From Actinomadura pelletieri DSM 43383 (GTDB lineage: Bacteria; Actinomycetota; Actinomycetes; Streptosporangiales; Streptosporangiaceae), in the NCBI RefSeq assembly GCF_003634705.1, contig NZ_RBWU01000008.1, positions 310,001 to 374,000 on the forward strand: a stretch of DNA of 64,000 nt, in the 5' to 3' direction. This document shows positions 7,846-17,090 of this stretch, piece after piece. The notes beneath the pieces were generated by a model that was not told the origin of the DNA, searched no databases, and worked only from the letters and a program-made list of their open reading frames with translations. How positions within the stretch are numbered: position 1 is the stretch's first letter; the number at the start of each line of letters is the position of its first letter. The translations under genes and the position numbers were made by a program.

Positions 7846-10056
7846 TCAGGCCGGGTCTCCGCCGTTGTTGATCCATGCCTGCACGCTTCCGTCCTCGAGG
7901 CTGACGGCCAGGTAATCGTCGCGGCCGTCACCGTCGATGTCGGCGAACGCGAGCATGTGGCGGTCCGGCAGGGCGCCCGAGGCGATCTGGCCGCGTTCGA
8001 TCCAGCCGGACTTGCCGTCCTGGTCGCCGCCGCGGTTCAGCCACGCCCTCACGGACCCGCCGTTGATGTCGGTCACCACATAGTCGTCGCGTAGGTCGCA
8101 GTCGATGTTGGGGAAGTACGGCCCGTGTTTGATCGACCCCACGCCGGAGGCGATCTGTCCTCGGGGGATCCAGCCGGGTTTGCCGTCCTGGTCGCCGCCG
8201 GCGTTGATCCAGGCTCTCACCACCCCGGTCCTGGGGTCGACCGCCAGGTAGTCGTCACGTCCGTCACCGTCTATCTCGGCGAACACCGGTCGCGCGATGG
8301 CGTCCGGCACGCCGGAGGCGATCTGTCCTCGGGGGATCCAGCCCGGCTTGCCGTCCTGGTCTCCGCCGATGTTGATCCATGCCCTCACCGCCCCGGACTC
8401 GGTGTCGTACACCAGATAGTCGTCGCGCCGGTCGCCGTTGATGTCGGCGAAGTCGACATCTTCCTGTTCGCCGAGCTCCACGCCGGAGGCGATCTGTCCT
8501 CGGGGGATCCAGCCGGGTTTGCCGTCCTGGTCTCCGCCCGCGTTGATCCAGGCCTTCACGACTCCGGACCGGCTGTTGACCACGAGGTAGTCGTCGCGCC
8601 GGTCGCCGTTGATGTCGGCGAACTGGACGCTCTCGTCATCGGTGTGACCGGTGCCGGAGGCGATCTTCCCGCGGGGGAGCCAGCGTCCCGGAGTGTCCTT
8701 GCAGATCCGGTCGTCGGGGTCGGCGATCCACCCCTCCTGCGCCACCGCGCGGATGGCGTCTCCGAACTCGTCGGCCATCTTGGCGTACCCGCGGTCGTTG
8801 GGGTGGAGGTAGTCGGCCAGGTCGCCGGTCGTGACCTCGTTCATGTCGACCACGGCGACGTGCTTGCCGGTCCTCGCCCGCTGGGCGACCACGCCGGGGA
8901 TCTGCTTGTTGAAGGCGTCGATCCTGGCTTGGACGGCCGCGTTCTTCGAGGGCACCAGCGTGGACACCAGGACGGTGGTGTTGGGGGCGTCCTCGATCAC
9001 CTGGTCGATCAGCGACCCCAGCGCGGCGGGCGCGCCGGCGGCGTCGCCGCGGTCCATGTCATTGGTCCCGGCGTGCAGCAGGACGAGGTTGGGTTTGTGC
9101 AGCGGGACCGCCGAGTCGGCTCTGCGCGCGATATCGTTGATCATCGCGCCGGGATGGCCCTCGTTGTCGCGGTCGGGCAGGTTTCCGGACTGCTGTGAAC
9201 CGACGAAGTCCATGCTCTGGGCCTCGGAGACCAGTCTGCGGCGTAGTTCGTCCCGATAACCGGACAATCCAGAGTGGCCGATGCCGTAGGTGATGGAATC
9301 ACCCAGTGCCATCGTCGTCAGATTCTCCCGCTGGAGCGGTTCCCACCGTGGCAATTGCCGGGTCTGCCTCCAGATCCATCCCTGGACGGCCTGCAAGGCC
9401 ACCGCGTACATGAGATCGTCATGGACGGACGTATGGACCGCCACGACCCTGCCGTCCTCGATCACCCCGGCCCCGGAGTCGCCCATGCCGGTCCGCCCAC
9501 GAACCGTGTCCGACTCAATCGCTCCTCCGGGAGGAGCCTCCTCCGGACGCGGAGGGTCGGCGTGGTTATTCAGCACGATGATCCTTGCGCTTCTGAGTTC
9601 TATCGACGGCGCGGTCCCGCCCTCCGTGGTGACTCCCCACCCGTTGACCCCGACGATGCGCCCGTTGATCGGCCTCTGGGCGTCGTCGTAGGCGATGACC
9701 GCACCGGCGTTGGTCACATCACGGTCGAGTTGGAGCAACGCGAGATCAGCGCTTCCATGTTCCCGCCGGGCGATCACGTCTCTGGTCTCCCCGAGGCCGC
9801 GCAGCCGACTGCCGATCCGTACCGTCATCGGCTGGTCCCTCAAGCAGTGCCGCGCGGTGAGGACCCAATCCCGCGCGATGAGCGATCCGGTGCACGCATA
9901 CGCTCCATCCGCGTACACCACGACTTGCCCATGCTGTAGTTCCGATTCTTGACCGTCGATGATGGCCCGTGCGGGGGGTGCCGCTGGGGCGGCCACAACG
10001 GCCGATACCGCGATCAGCACCGCGGCCAACCCCTGGGCCAGACGGCGCGACGGCAT
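7846..10056 (-). CDS. Secreted trypsin-like protease / SGNH esterase / FG-GAP repeat protein
   Basis: 736 residues from ATG 10056; a GAAGAG box lies 5 nt upstream, and an upstream ATG at 10104 is an alternative. A signal peptide (MPSRRLAQGLAAVLIAVSAV, then APPARA) is followed by a trypsin-like domain with LTARHC (His), DLALLQL (Asp) and GMGDSGAG (Ser). Next is an SGNH/GDSL hydrolase with ALGDSITYG, HAGTNDM and YLHPNDRGY. The C-terminal third holds five near-identical FG-GAP/VCBS-type repeats (FADINGDRRDDYL, then AWIN and GGDQDGKPGWIPRGQIASG). The combination suggests an extracellular enzyme acting on an ester- or peptide-bearing polymer, with the beta-propeller repeats binding it. The gene stands alone on this strand. 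Confidence 0.85.
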   Translation of the reverse strand: MPSRRLAQGLAAVLIAVSAVVAAPAAPPARAIIDGQESELQHGQVVVYADGAYACTGSLIARDWVLTARHCLRDQPMTVRIGSRLRGLGETRDVIARREHGSADLALLQLDRDVTNAGAVIAYDDAQRPINGRIVGVNGWGVTTEGGTAPSIELRSARIIVLNNHADPPRPEEAPPGGAIESDTVRGRTGMGDSGAGVIEDGRVVAVHTSVHDDLMYAVALQAVQGWIWRQTRQLPRWEPLQRENLTTMALGDSITYGIGHSGLSGYRDELRRRLVSEAQSMDFVGSQQSGNLPDRDNEGHPGAMINDIARRADSAVPLHKPNLVLLHAGTNDMDRGDAAGAPAALGSLIDQVIEDAPNTTVLVSTLVPSKNAAVQARIDAFNKQIPGVVAQRARTGKHVAVVDMNEVTTGDLADYLHPNDRGYAKMADEFGDAIRAVAQEGWIADPDDRICKDTPGRWLPRGKIASGTGHTDDESVQFADINGDRRDDYLVVNSRSGVVKAWINAGGDQDGKPGWIPRGQIASGVELGEQEDVDFADINGDRRDDYLVYDTESGAVRAWINIGGDQDGKPGWIPRGQIASGVPDAIARPVFAEIDGDGRDDYLAVDPRTGVVRAWINAGGDQDGKPGWIPRGQIASGVGSIKHGPYFPNIDCDLRDDYVVTDINGGSVRAWLNRGGDQDGKSGWIERGQIASGALPDRHMLAFADIDGDGRDDYLAVSLEDGSVQAWINNGGDPA

Positions 10057-10174
10057 CCGGGCTCTTCGGATGCCGTGGCAACCAGCTAAAATGATCTTGT
10101 CCATACCGGCAGGCTAAATTACTGGCCGGAATTAACCGATGCTCTGCCGGACGAAATGAAGGGCACTCTTATCA

Positions 10175-10396
10175 GTGCGCGAAGGCAGATTCGGATGCCT
10201 TTGCGTCCATCCGGAGCACCACCACACCAACCAGGCAATGCTCAGCGAAACAGGCCGCAAACTCGTCGTCCAAACCGTCCGGAACAAGCTCGCCGTCACC
10301 GTCACCCACCGTACCCTGGCACGCCCAGTAACCTACGACGAACACCTCTACCTCAGCGACACACCAGGCTCACCCGCACCACCGGACCTCCGCTGA
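10175..10396 (+). pseudogene. Possible cas1 C-terminal relic
   Basis: The 73-codon frame from GTG 10175 contains LSETGRKLVVQTVRNKLAV then TVTHRTLARPVTYDEHLYL. This follows the pattern of the Cas1 C-terminus, where L-x-E-x-G-R-(K/R) is followed by a helix, then T-V-x-H-x-(L/F)-x-R-x-V-(S/T)-Y and a helix starting with E and L. The preceding HPEHHHTNQAM could correspond to the short segment before it. The catalytic Glu/His/Asp region is absent, and no cas2 or cas4 follows. It lies 0.74 kb before the first CRISPR array, in the place an adaptation gene could have occupied. The assignment is by eye and uncertain. Confidence 0.3.
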
Positions 10397-11131
10397 AAAC
10401 CACCCCCACAACCCACTGGCTCCACTACCTATGACCAGCGGCTTACCCTGGGGATCCTCATCGCCCTTCCGAGGGTCCCAACTTGGGTGGTCTAAAGCCG
10501 CCGTGTGGTCAGCACCCGATCCTGGCCCTACGAGGGGTCGCGACGTGACGCCGTGCCGAATGATCGCGGGGACGGTATGGTCCTCGTCCCTACCAGAGGG
10601 AGGCGAGGCAGCGAACTGCGGATCCTGCAGGGTTGAGTTTCCTCTGATCACTCTGGAGCCTGGATTGACCCGGGATTCCAAGAACTAAGAAGGCTTCAGG
10701 CTGTCAGAAACTCGATCCGATCCAGCTTCCAACAGTTGGGCCCCGTACGCATGGTGTTCTGCATACGAGCCCGGATCGTGGTCACGAAAGTGCGCTTGGC
10801 CGGCTGGCCTACACCGGTACGCGGTAGACGTCGCCGGTCGAGGTCGTGGTCGGCCTGTGCAAGCGGTTGTGATCATCCCGCCGTACTGGACCCCAAGGTG
10901 ACGGTGCGTGGCGGTGCATCGCCGACGGTGCGCATACGGGTGATCGTCACCTGGCCGTTCGGCGCGTTGGTGATTGGCCCGCGCCCATGCTGTGTGTACC
11001 CCCTACGGAAAACCACGCGCACGGCTGCACCCACAACCCCACCACCCACCGCTGCCAACTAACAATCCCGTCCCACTTCCCAATCCCCTGACCCGCAGAT
11101 CGTGGCGCCTGGCATGCTTCGGCTTCGGAAC
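10397..11131. other. Non-coding region and candidate leader of CRISPR array 1
   Basis: No reading frame here is convincing on either strand. The degenerate repeat of array 1 lies at its right end, so the leader should be on this left side, within the few hundred bases before 11132. I see no conserved leader motif shared with the sequence before array 2. Confidence 0.4.
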
Positions 11132-11612
11132 GTGTCACCGACCCTGAGGGGTCGGTCCTCATTGCGGGGGGTGGACGCCGGGGGACCGGGCGACCGTCGT
11201 TACGGGGTGTCACCGACCCTGAGGGGTCGGTCCTCATTGCGGGAGCTTCACGCCGTGGTCGACCGCGAGGCCCTCCAGGTGTCACCGACCCTGAGGGGTC
11301 GGTCCTCATTGCGGGGCTGCAACCAACACAGCCTCAGCCCGCACGCGCACGCGTGTCACCGACCCTGAGGGGTCGGTCCTCATTGCGGGCCCGCGCTGGC
11401 GGGCAAGGACAACGAGTCGCGGTCCGGTGTCACCGACCCTGACGGGTCGGTCCTCATTGCGGGGACGTGATTCCGCTCGGCGAGGTCGAGAAGTACAAGT
11501 GTCACCGACCCTGACGGGTCGGTCCTCATTGCGGGGCCGAGGAGCTCGCGGACGAACGCGCGCAGCCCGCCGGGTGTGTCACCGGCCCTGACGGGTCGGT
11601 CCTCATTACAGG
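11132..11612 (+). CRISPR. CRISPR array 1: seven 37-nt repeats, six spacers of 35-40 nt
   Basis: Repeats start at 11132, 11207, 11279, 11353, 11427, 11499 and 11576. Each contains an 8-bp palindromic stem ACCGACCC/GGGTCGGT around a TGAG loop (copies 1-4) or TGAC loop (copies 5-7), then the 3' end CCTCATTGCGGG. The last copy has ACCGG in place of ACCGA and ends TTACAGG, so it is the decayed trailer-end repeat. That orients the array left to right, in the same direction as the cas genes starting 129 nt downstream. The repeat is related to, but distinct from, that of array 2. Confidence 0.95.
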
Positions 11613-11740
11613 GTTCCTTCGGAGGTAGTCGTGGCCGGTTTCGGTTAGTGGCCAAGTTTCTTGTTCGTTTCGCCGCGACTGTCGGTGGTTCCTCGTAGCG
11701 TCTGCGTTACGCGATGCACTCACTGTCACGGGGAGGTCTC

Positions 11741-12880
11741 ATGGAGTCGGCATTCGTTGAGCGGCTGTTGGTGGCGGTCGATGGTGAGCGGGTCGATGCG
11801 GGGGTCTCGATCCACGGTGTCTACCGGCCAGCGGGTGAGGACAAGGTGATGCCGCCGACGTTCCCGGAGGGGCCGTACCTGATGGAGGGGCGCCGGGTTG
11901 GCGGGGAGATGCGGGAGACCGTGGTGCTGGATCAGGTCCCGTCTCAGGCGAACCGGGTTGAGGAGGCGCTGCTGGCGGCGCGGGACAAGGGTCAGATCGA
12001 GCTGCCGCTGTTCGAGTTGCAGGCGCCGACGAGTCGGGGGACGGTCCGTCTTACCTCGCTGGAGTTCCCGCACCGGTACGCCGATGCCTACCTGAGGGAC
12101 AGCCTTGTCGATGGGGTTCGGTTCGACAAGAGCCAGGTCGGGAAGCGGCTGCGGCAGGTGAGTCAGAAGGATGCCCGCCCCCTGTTCGAGCTCGATCCTG
12201 GCTCTTTGATTTACGGGGCGTGGGATTCGCACCGGAAAGGGCGCTGGCCTAAGTTCGCCCGGTTCTACATTTCTTCGATGTTCGGTCTGGACCCGAGGAA
12301 GGGTGAGCGGCGCAGTATGCGGCGTGATCCGATGAACATGACCGGTGGGGTCGATGATGCAGGTAAGGCCGAGGGGGATTGGGAGTTCCGAGCAGCTGGG
12401 GAGAAGTCTCGGGGTACTCGGCTGAGTGAAATCGGGCACGGCAGCGCGTTGGCGAGAACGCCGCCGCCTGGTGGTGTGGTCATCAGTGAAGGTCGTCGGG
12501 ATGCATGGATCTCGCTGGGGGGCTTGGAGCGGGTCCGGTTCGGCGACGCTTCGGATGAGTGCGTGCGGCTGGCGCGGGCGACGCTGCTGGCACTGGCGCT
12601 GGTCGGGGATCGGCTGGCGTTCGATCGTCCTTCCGTCTGGCTTCGGTCGGGCTGCGATTTGGTGCGTGTGAGCGAGACGCTGGCGTTCGAGAAAGACGGC
12701 GGCGAGGCCGAGGAGTTCACGCTCTCGGCGGGAGAGGCGATCGAGATCTTTCACGAGCTGCGTGACCGGACGGCGGCCAGCGGACTGGTGATGGAGACCG
12801 GGACGATCGGGCTGACGCCGTTCAAGGGGTTGGCGGATGCGCTCGAGCATGCGGTGACCAAAGCCGTCGCCGAGGGCTGA
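11741..12880 (+). CDS. csb1: Type I-G CRISPR backbone protein Csb1 (Cas7 family)
   Basis: 379 residues from ATG 11741, chosen because GGGAGG lies 4 nt upstream. The protein matches the Csb1/GSU0053 (Cas7u) pattern, for example RLTSLEFPHRYADAYLRDS and a central LIYGAWDSHRKGRWPKFAR segment. Csb1 forms the multi-copy backbone that coats the crRNA spacer in the type I-G Cascade. It begins the four-gene operon csb1-csb2-cas3-csb3-like, with the csb2 GTG only 3 nt after the stop. The promoter should lie in the 128 nt between array 1 and this start. Confidence 0.85.
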   Translation: MESAFVERLLVAVDGERVDAGVSIHGVYRPAGEDKVMPPTFPEGPYLMEGRRVGGEMRETVVLDQVPSQANRVEEALLAARDKGQIELPLFELQAPTSRGTVRLTSLEFPHRYADAYLRDSLVDGVRFDKSQVGKRLRQVSQKDARPLFELDPGSLIYGAWDSHRKGRWPKFARFYISSMFGLDPRKGERRSMRRDPMNMTGGVDDAGKAEGDWEFRAAGEKSRGTRLSEIGHGSALARTPPPGGVVISEGRRDAWISLGGLERVRFGDASDECVRLARATLLALALVGDRLAFDRPSVWLRSGCDLVRVSETLAFEKDGGEAEEFTLSAGEAIEIFHELRDRTAASGLVMETGTIGLTPFKGLADALEHAVTKAVAEG

Positions 12881-12883
12881 CCG

Positions 12884-14302
12884 GTGCCGCTGTCGATTGT
12901 GGTGCGGCTCCGTGATGGTCGCTATGACGCGGGTGGGTCTGAGCAGCACCTTCCTGAATGGCCTCCTCATCCGGCCCGGGTCTTTTGCGCAATGGTCGCC
13001 TCCGTAATGGCGGAGGAAGATTGGGACGCGTTGCGGTGGTTGGAGAACGCTGGTGCACCGCAGGTGTGGGCGGCGCCGGGCTATGCCTCAAAGCGCCGTG
13101 AGGGGTTTGTGGTTACCAACGTCACCGCTGGCAAGGGGACGAGCCAGCATCAGTTGGGTCGGACTGCCCAGGCCAAGATCAGGATGAGTGCTGAGCCCGA
13201 AAGTGACGAGTTCGCTTTCGTCTGGCCGACTTCCTCCCCCGCGTCGACCACACTCAGGGTCTTGAGGAGTTTGGCGCGCCGGGTGCCTTACTTGGGGCGT
13301 TCGACATCTCCGGTGACCTTGCAGGTACTGGACGAGGTGCCACCGATGCGCGCCGAGTGGACGACGTTGGAGCCGGCGCAGCCCAGCGACCCGAACACCA
13401 TTTTGCTTCGGGCGCCTTATGGTGGCTATGTCGATCGCCTCCGTCAGATATACGCGGAAGGCGGACGGTCCTGGGAGGCGAACCTGGACTGCATTAAGCC
13501 TTACAGCTACCCCAAACAGGCTCCGACCGAGCCGCCGGCGGTCTCCCCTTTCGACGAGTTGCTGATATTCGGTTTCGAATCGGGCACGGTCAAACCTGCC
13601 GGCGAGATGTTGTTGGCGGTCACGGAGCGGTTGCGTGCCGCTGTGCTGGATCGGATTGGTACCGACGTGCCGCCGGAGGTCTCGGGTCACGGTGCTGATG
13701 CGAGCACCCATGTTGGCTATCTGGCGTTGCCGAATGTGGGTAACCGGCATGCGGACGGCAGGTTGCTGGGGGTGGCGGTGGCCGTTCCGCGGGAATTGCG
13801 GCGCCAGGCGTACGCGCGTTTGTGGGGAGCGCTGGTCGAACGGCCGTTGCAGCGTCTGACCTTGCGACGCAATCAGGTCCTGAAACTGGATTACCTACCG
13901 TCAACGGCGTTGACGTGGGGGCTGCAAGCTGAGCGGTGGACGGCTGCGGGTCGTGGTGGGAGTCCGTCCTGGGTCACGGCCACGCCGATGATGCTGGACC
14001 GTTTTCCCAAGAGGGCCAGAGGCGACGATGGGGTGATCAAGGAGGTCGGCCGGTCCTTGGTACGGGCGGGGCTACCTGAGCCGGTGGAGTGGGAGTTCTC
14101 ACCGGCGGCGATGATTCCAGGGGCGTTGCATCGACCGCGCCGCGACACGATTCCTTCGCACCGCCCCTGCAAGCCGATCGTTCATGTGCGGGTCACCTTC
14201 GACCGACCGGTCATCGGTCCCGTGCTGGCTGGGGCGATGAGATATGGGGGGTTGGGGTTGTTCGTACCTGCGGAGGAGAAACCGTATGGTCTTCACCGCT
14301 GA
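12884..14302 (+). CDS. csb2: Type I-G CRISPR protein Csb2 (Cas5-Cas6 fusion)
   Basis: 472 residues from a GTG 3 nt after csb1. Its length and N-terminal start (PLSIVVRLRDGRYDAG, then WPPHPARVFCAMVAS) match the Csb2/GSU0054 family. Members combine a Cas5-like part that caps the 5' handle with a Cas6-like endoribonuclease that cuts the repeat hairpin. A C-terminal segment IVHVRVTFDRPVIGPVLAGA and glycine-rich GGLGLFVP fit the RAMP fold. It would have to process the transcripts of both arrays, whose stems differ in sequence. The final 17 nt overlap cas3. Confidence 0.85.
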   Translation: MPLSIVVRLRDGRYDAGGSEQHLPEWPPHPARVFCAMVASVMAEEDWDALRWLENAGAPQVWAAPGYASKRREGFVVTNVTAGKGTSQHQLGRTAQAKIRMSAEPESDEFAFVWPTSSPASTTLRVLRSLARRVPYLGRSTSPVTLQVLDEVPPMRAEWTTLEPAQPSDPNTILLRAPYGGYVDRLRQIYAEGGRSWEANLDCIKPYSYPKQAPTEPPAVSPFDELLIFGFESGTVKPAGEMLLAVTERLRAAVLDRIGTDVPPEVSGHGADASTHVGYLALPNVGNRHADGRLLGVAVAVPRELRRQAYARLWGALVERPLQRLTLRRNQVLKLDYLPSTALTWGLQAERWTAAGRGGSPSWVTATPMMLDRFPKRARGDDGVIKEVGRSLVRAGLPEPVEWEFSPAAMIPGALHRPRRDTIPSHRPCKPIVHVRVTFDRPVIGPVLAGAMRYGGLGLFVPAEEKPYGLHR

Positions 14303-17090
14303 TGGGTTCGCGGAGTTCGTGTACGAGGTGCACGGGCATCGGCCGTTCCCCTGGCAGCGGGCCTTGGTCGAGCGGGTGCTGCGTGAAGGACGCTGGCCCG
14401 ATGCGTTGGACGTGCCTACCGGGTTGGGCAAGACGTCCATCATCGACGTGTTCGCGTTCGTGGCGGCGGCCCGTCCCCAGGTTGCGCGGCGCCGGTTGTT
14501 CTTCGTGGTGGACCGGCGACTCATCGTGGACGAGGCATACGACCATGCTGCCCACCTCGCCCGCGCGCTACGTGAACCGGCGGGTCCGTGGACGAGGCGG
14601 GTAGCCGAGGCGCTGCGTCAGCCCGGCGACTCGATGCCGCTTCAGGTGACACGGATGCGAGGCGGGGTGACGTGGTCCTGGCTGTGGCTCGAGCGTCCTG
14701 ATCGTTTCGCCGTCGTCGTTGGGACCATCGACCAGGTCGGAAGCCGCCTGCTGTTCCGCGGTTACGGGGTCGGTGAGCATCTCCGCTCCATCGACGCCGC
14801 CCTGGTCGGGACCAACAGCCTGATCGTTGTTGATGAGGCGCATTTGGCCGCGCCGTTCGAGGCGACTGTCCGGGCATTGCGGGCCCACGAATCCGGCGGG
14901 CCGGTCCCTACGCTGATCACGATGTCGGCCACCACGTCCGGTGCCGACGACGGCCGTGTTCACCGGATCAGCGGGGATGACGAGGCCCACGAGGTAGCGG
15001 GTCGGCGGCTTCGAGCCGACCGTCGTCTCCATCTGCTACAGCCGCGCGTGACCAAGAACAACGCCTCTTCGGCCATTCCCGGTCTGTTGGTGGCATGGGC
15101 CACCGCCCTCGCCGGTTCCGAAGGCTCGGGCGCGGTGGTCGGCGTCATTTGCAACACCGTTGCCCGGGCACGGGCGGCTTTCGAGCAGATCCCCGACTCC
15201 CGCTTCGATCGGGTGTTGCTCACCGGCCGAACCCGCCCGCTGGACGCCGCCTATCTGCTTGACCGGTACTACGACCGCATACGGGCCGGTCGCGCCCGGG
15301 GAGATGGGCGGCCCCTCATCGTGGTGGCCACCCAGACGATCGAGGTCGGCGCGAATATCGACCTTGACGTGCTGGTGACCGAATCGGCTGACCTGGCCGC
15401 GATCGTCCAGCGTTTGGGGCGCCTCAACCGGCTCGGTGACCGCGACCGTAGCCACGCTGTGGTCGTCCACGACTCCAGCACCGGGACCGAGGACCCGGTC
15501 TATGGGGCGGCTCGGCAGGCAACCTGGTCCTGGCTCTGTGAACAGACCGAACCCATCTCGCGGAATAAGCCCGGAGAACTCGGCGATGGCCTTCCCGTCC
15601 ATCCGCTGGCGCTGCGGGCCCTCACCGGTGCCCTTTCCGAGCAACGCAAGGTCACCATGCGCGCAGAGTCGAGTTACATCCCGGCACTGACCGAAGACGT
15701 GTTGGACGCCTGGACGAGGACCTCGCCGGCCCCACACCCGGACCCGCCGGTCGCTCCATATCTGCACGGCCTACGGCGAGGGCAGCCCGACGTGTCGATC
15801 GTGTGGCGCTCCGGTTTGCCCGACGATCCCTCCCGATGGGGCGAGGTGTTGCAGGCCGTCCCGCCTACAACCGAGGAGGCCGTCGACGTGCCGCTCGCCG
15901 CCATCCGTCGGTGGCTGGGCGGACAGGGGGACACGGCTGTCTCGGCGTTGGAGGGCCAATTCGACGATCTCCCACTCCCCACGGAAGAGGGCCTGATCGG
16001 CGTTCGTTACCACGGTCACGACCGCACGGTCGTTCCGGTCACGGTCCTTGACATCAACCCCGGCGACACCATCGTCGTGTCCGGTGATCGGGGCGGCTGC
16101 GACCGCTATGGTTGGCACCCCGCATCGAAAGAGCCCGTAACCGATCTCGCCGATCTCGCCGAACGACGCGGACACCCCCTCCTGCGCATTCGTCCCGAAC
16201 TCTTGGACACCTTGCGCGATTACCACCCCGATCTTTTCGCCGCCTTCGCAGACCTGATCACCTTGATCAGCGACGCCCAAGACCCCCCGCCACCGGCATC
16301 GATTCGTCGTGCACTCCCTTGCCCTGACAACGATGCCCTGCCGTTCCTTCGGAACCTGCAGACGCTGAGTGCAGGCTGCACACTGGTACCCCTCGCCGAG
16401 CTGGGGGAACGCCTCCCTGTTCTGCTTGCGGGACGAGGCGGCGGACTTCGCGGCGACGAAGGATCACTGGAATCCTCTACCGCCGCACAACAGATCGGCC
16501 TGGTCGAACATCAGGAGGCCGTAGCGGCACGCGCCGAGGAATTCGCCCGCAACCTCGGCCTTCCGGAGCCCCTCCGCGTCGTGGTCACCGCCGCCGCACG
16601 TCACCACGACGAAGGCAAGCGCGATGAGCGGTTTCAGGCCATGCTGCACCAGCGTCCGCTACGCGCCTTCTTGCCGGGCGGTCCGCTGCTGGCCAAGTCC
16701 GGGATGGACCCGGCCGACCGTGCCGCATTCCGACGGGCCCGTATCCTGGCCGAATACCCCGCAGGACTCCGCCACGAAGCCCTATCGGCCAGAATCGTCC
16801 AAGCCATTGGACCCGCCGACGACCTGCTGATCCACCTGGTCGCCGCCCACCACGGCCGTGGCCGACCCCTGCTGCCACCCACGCACGATCCAGCGCCCGG
16901 CACCGTTCGCATTGATCACAACGGCACCAAGGCCGAACTGGACGCAGACCACACCATCGACTGGGACGGCCCTCGCCGCTTCCACGAACTCAACCGCACC
17001 TACGGCCGCTGGCACCTGGCGCTCCTGGAAACCATCGTTCGACTGGCCGATATCTGGTGCTCCGAACACCCCGACGAGAACACCCCATGA
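14286..17090 (+). CDS. cas3: Type I-G Cas3 helicase-nuclease with C-terminal HD domain
   Basis: 934 residues from ATG 14286, with an AGGAG box about 9 nt upstream inside csb2. The SF2 helicase comes first: Walker A DVPTGLGKTS (about residue 43), VVDEAHLA (DEAH box about 183-186), SATTSG and the motif VI region QRLGRLNRLG. The HD nuclease lies at the C-terminus: RHHDEGKRDERFQ (His773-His774-Asp775), HEALSARI and AAHHGRGRPL. Helicase-then-HD order is characteristic of type I-G/I-U Cas3 and opposite to most type I systems. Both catalytic sites look intact, so the protein should unwind and degrade target DNA recruited by Cascade. Confidence 0.92.
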   Translation: MVFTADGFAEFVYEVHGHRPFPWQRALVERVLREGRWPDALDVPTGLGKTSIIDVFAFVAAARPQVARRRLFFVVDRRLIVDEAYDHAAHLARALREPAGPWTRRVAEALRQPGDSMPLQVTRMRGGVTWSWLWLERPDRFAVVVGTIDQVGSRLLFRGYGVGEHLRSIDAALVGTNSLIVVDEAHLAAPFEATVRALRAHESGGPVPTLITMSATTSGADDGRVHRISGDDEAHEVAGRRLRADRRLHLLQPRVTKNNASSAIPGLLVAWATALAGSEGSGAVVGVICNTVARARAAFEQIPDSRFDRVLLTGRTRPLDAAYLLDRYYDRIRAGRARGDGRPLIVVATQTIEVGANIDLDVLVTESADLAAIVQRLGRLNRLGDRDRSHAVVVHDSSTGTEDPVYGAARQATWSWLCEQTEPISRNKPGELGDGLPVHPLALRALTGALSEQRKVTMRAESSYIPALTEDVLDAWTRTSPAPHPDPPVAPYLHGLRRGQPDVSIVWRSGLPDDPSRWGEVLQAVPPTTEEAVDVPLAAIRRWLGGQGDTAVSALEGQFDDLPLPTEEGLIGVRYHGHDRTVVPVTVLDINPGDTIVVSGDRGGCDRYGWHPASKEPVTDLADLAERRGHPLLRIRPELLDTLRDYHPDLFAAFADLITLISDAQDPPPPASIRRALPCPDNDALPFLRNLQTLSAGCTLVPLAELGERLPVLLAGRGGGLRGDEGSLESSTAAQQIGLVEHQEAVAARAEEFARNLGLPEPLRVVVTAAARHHDEGKRDERFQAMLHQRPLRAFLPGGPLLAKSGMDPADRAAFRRARILAEYPAGLRHEALSARIVQAIGPADDLLIHLVAAHHGRGRPLLPPTHDPAPGTVRIDHNGTKAELDADHTIDWDGPRRFHELNRTYGRWHLALLETIVRLADIWCSEHPDENTP

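Noticed and set aside
10736-11062. 108-codon frame before array 1
   Set aside because: Composition is unlike neighbouring genes, with no start signal or homology I recognise; it falls in the leader region.
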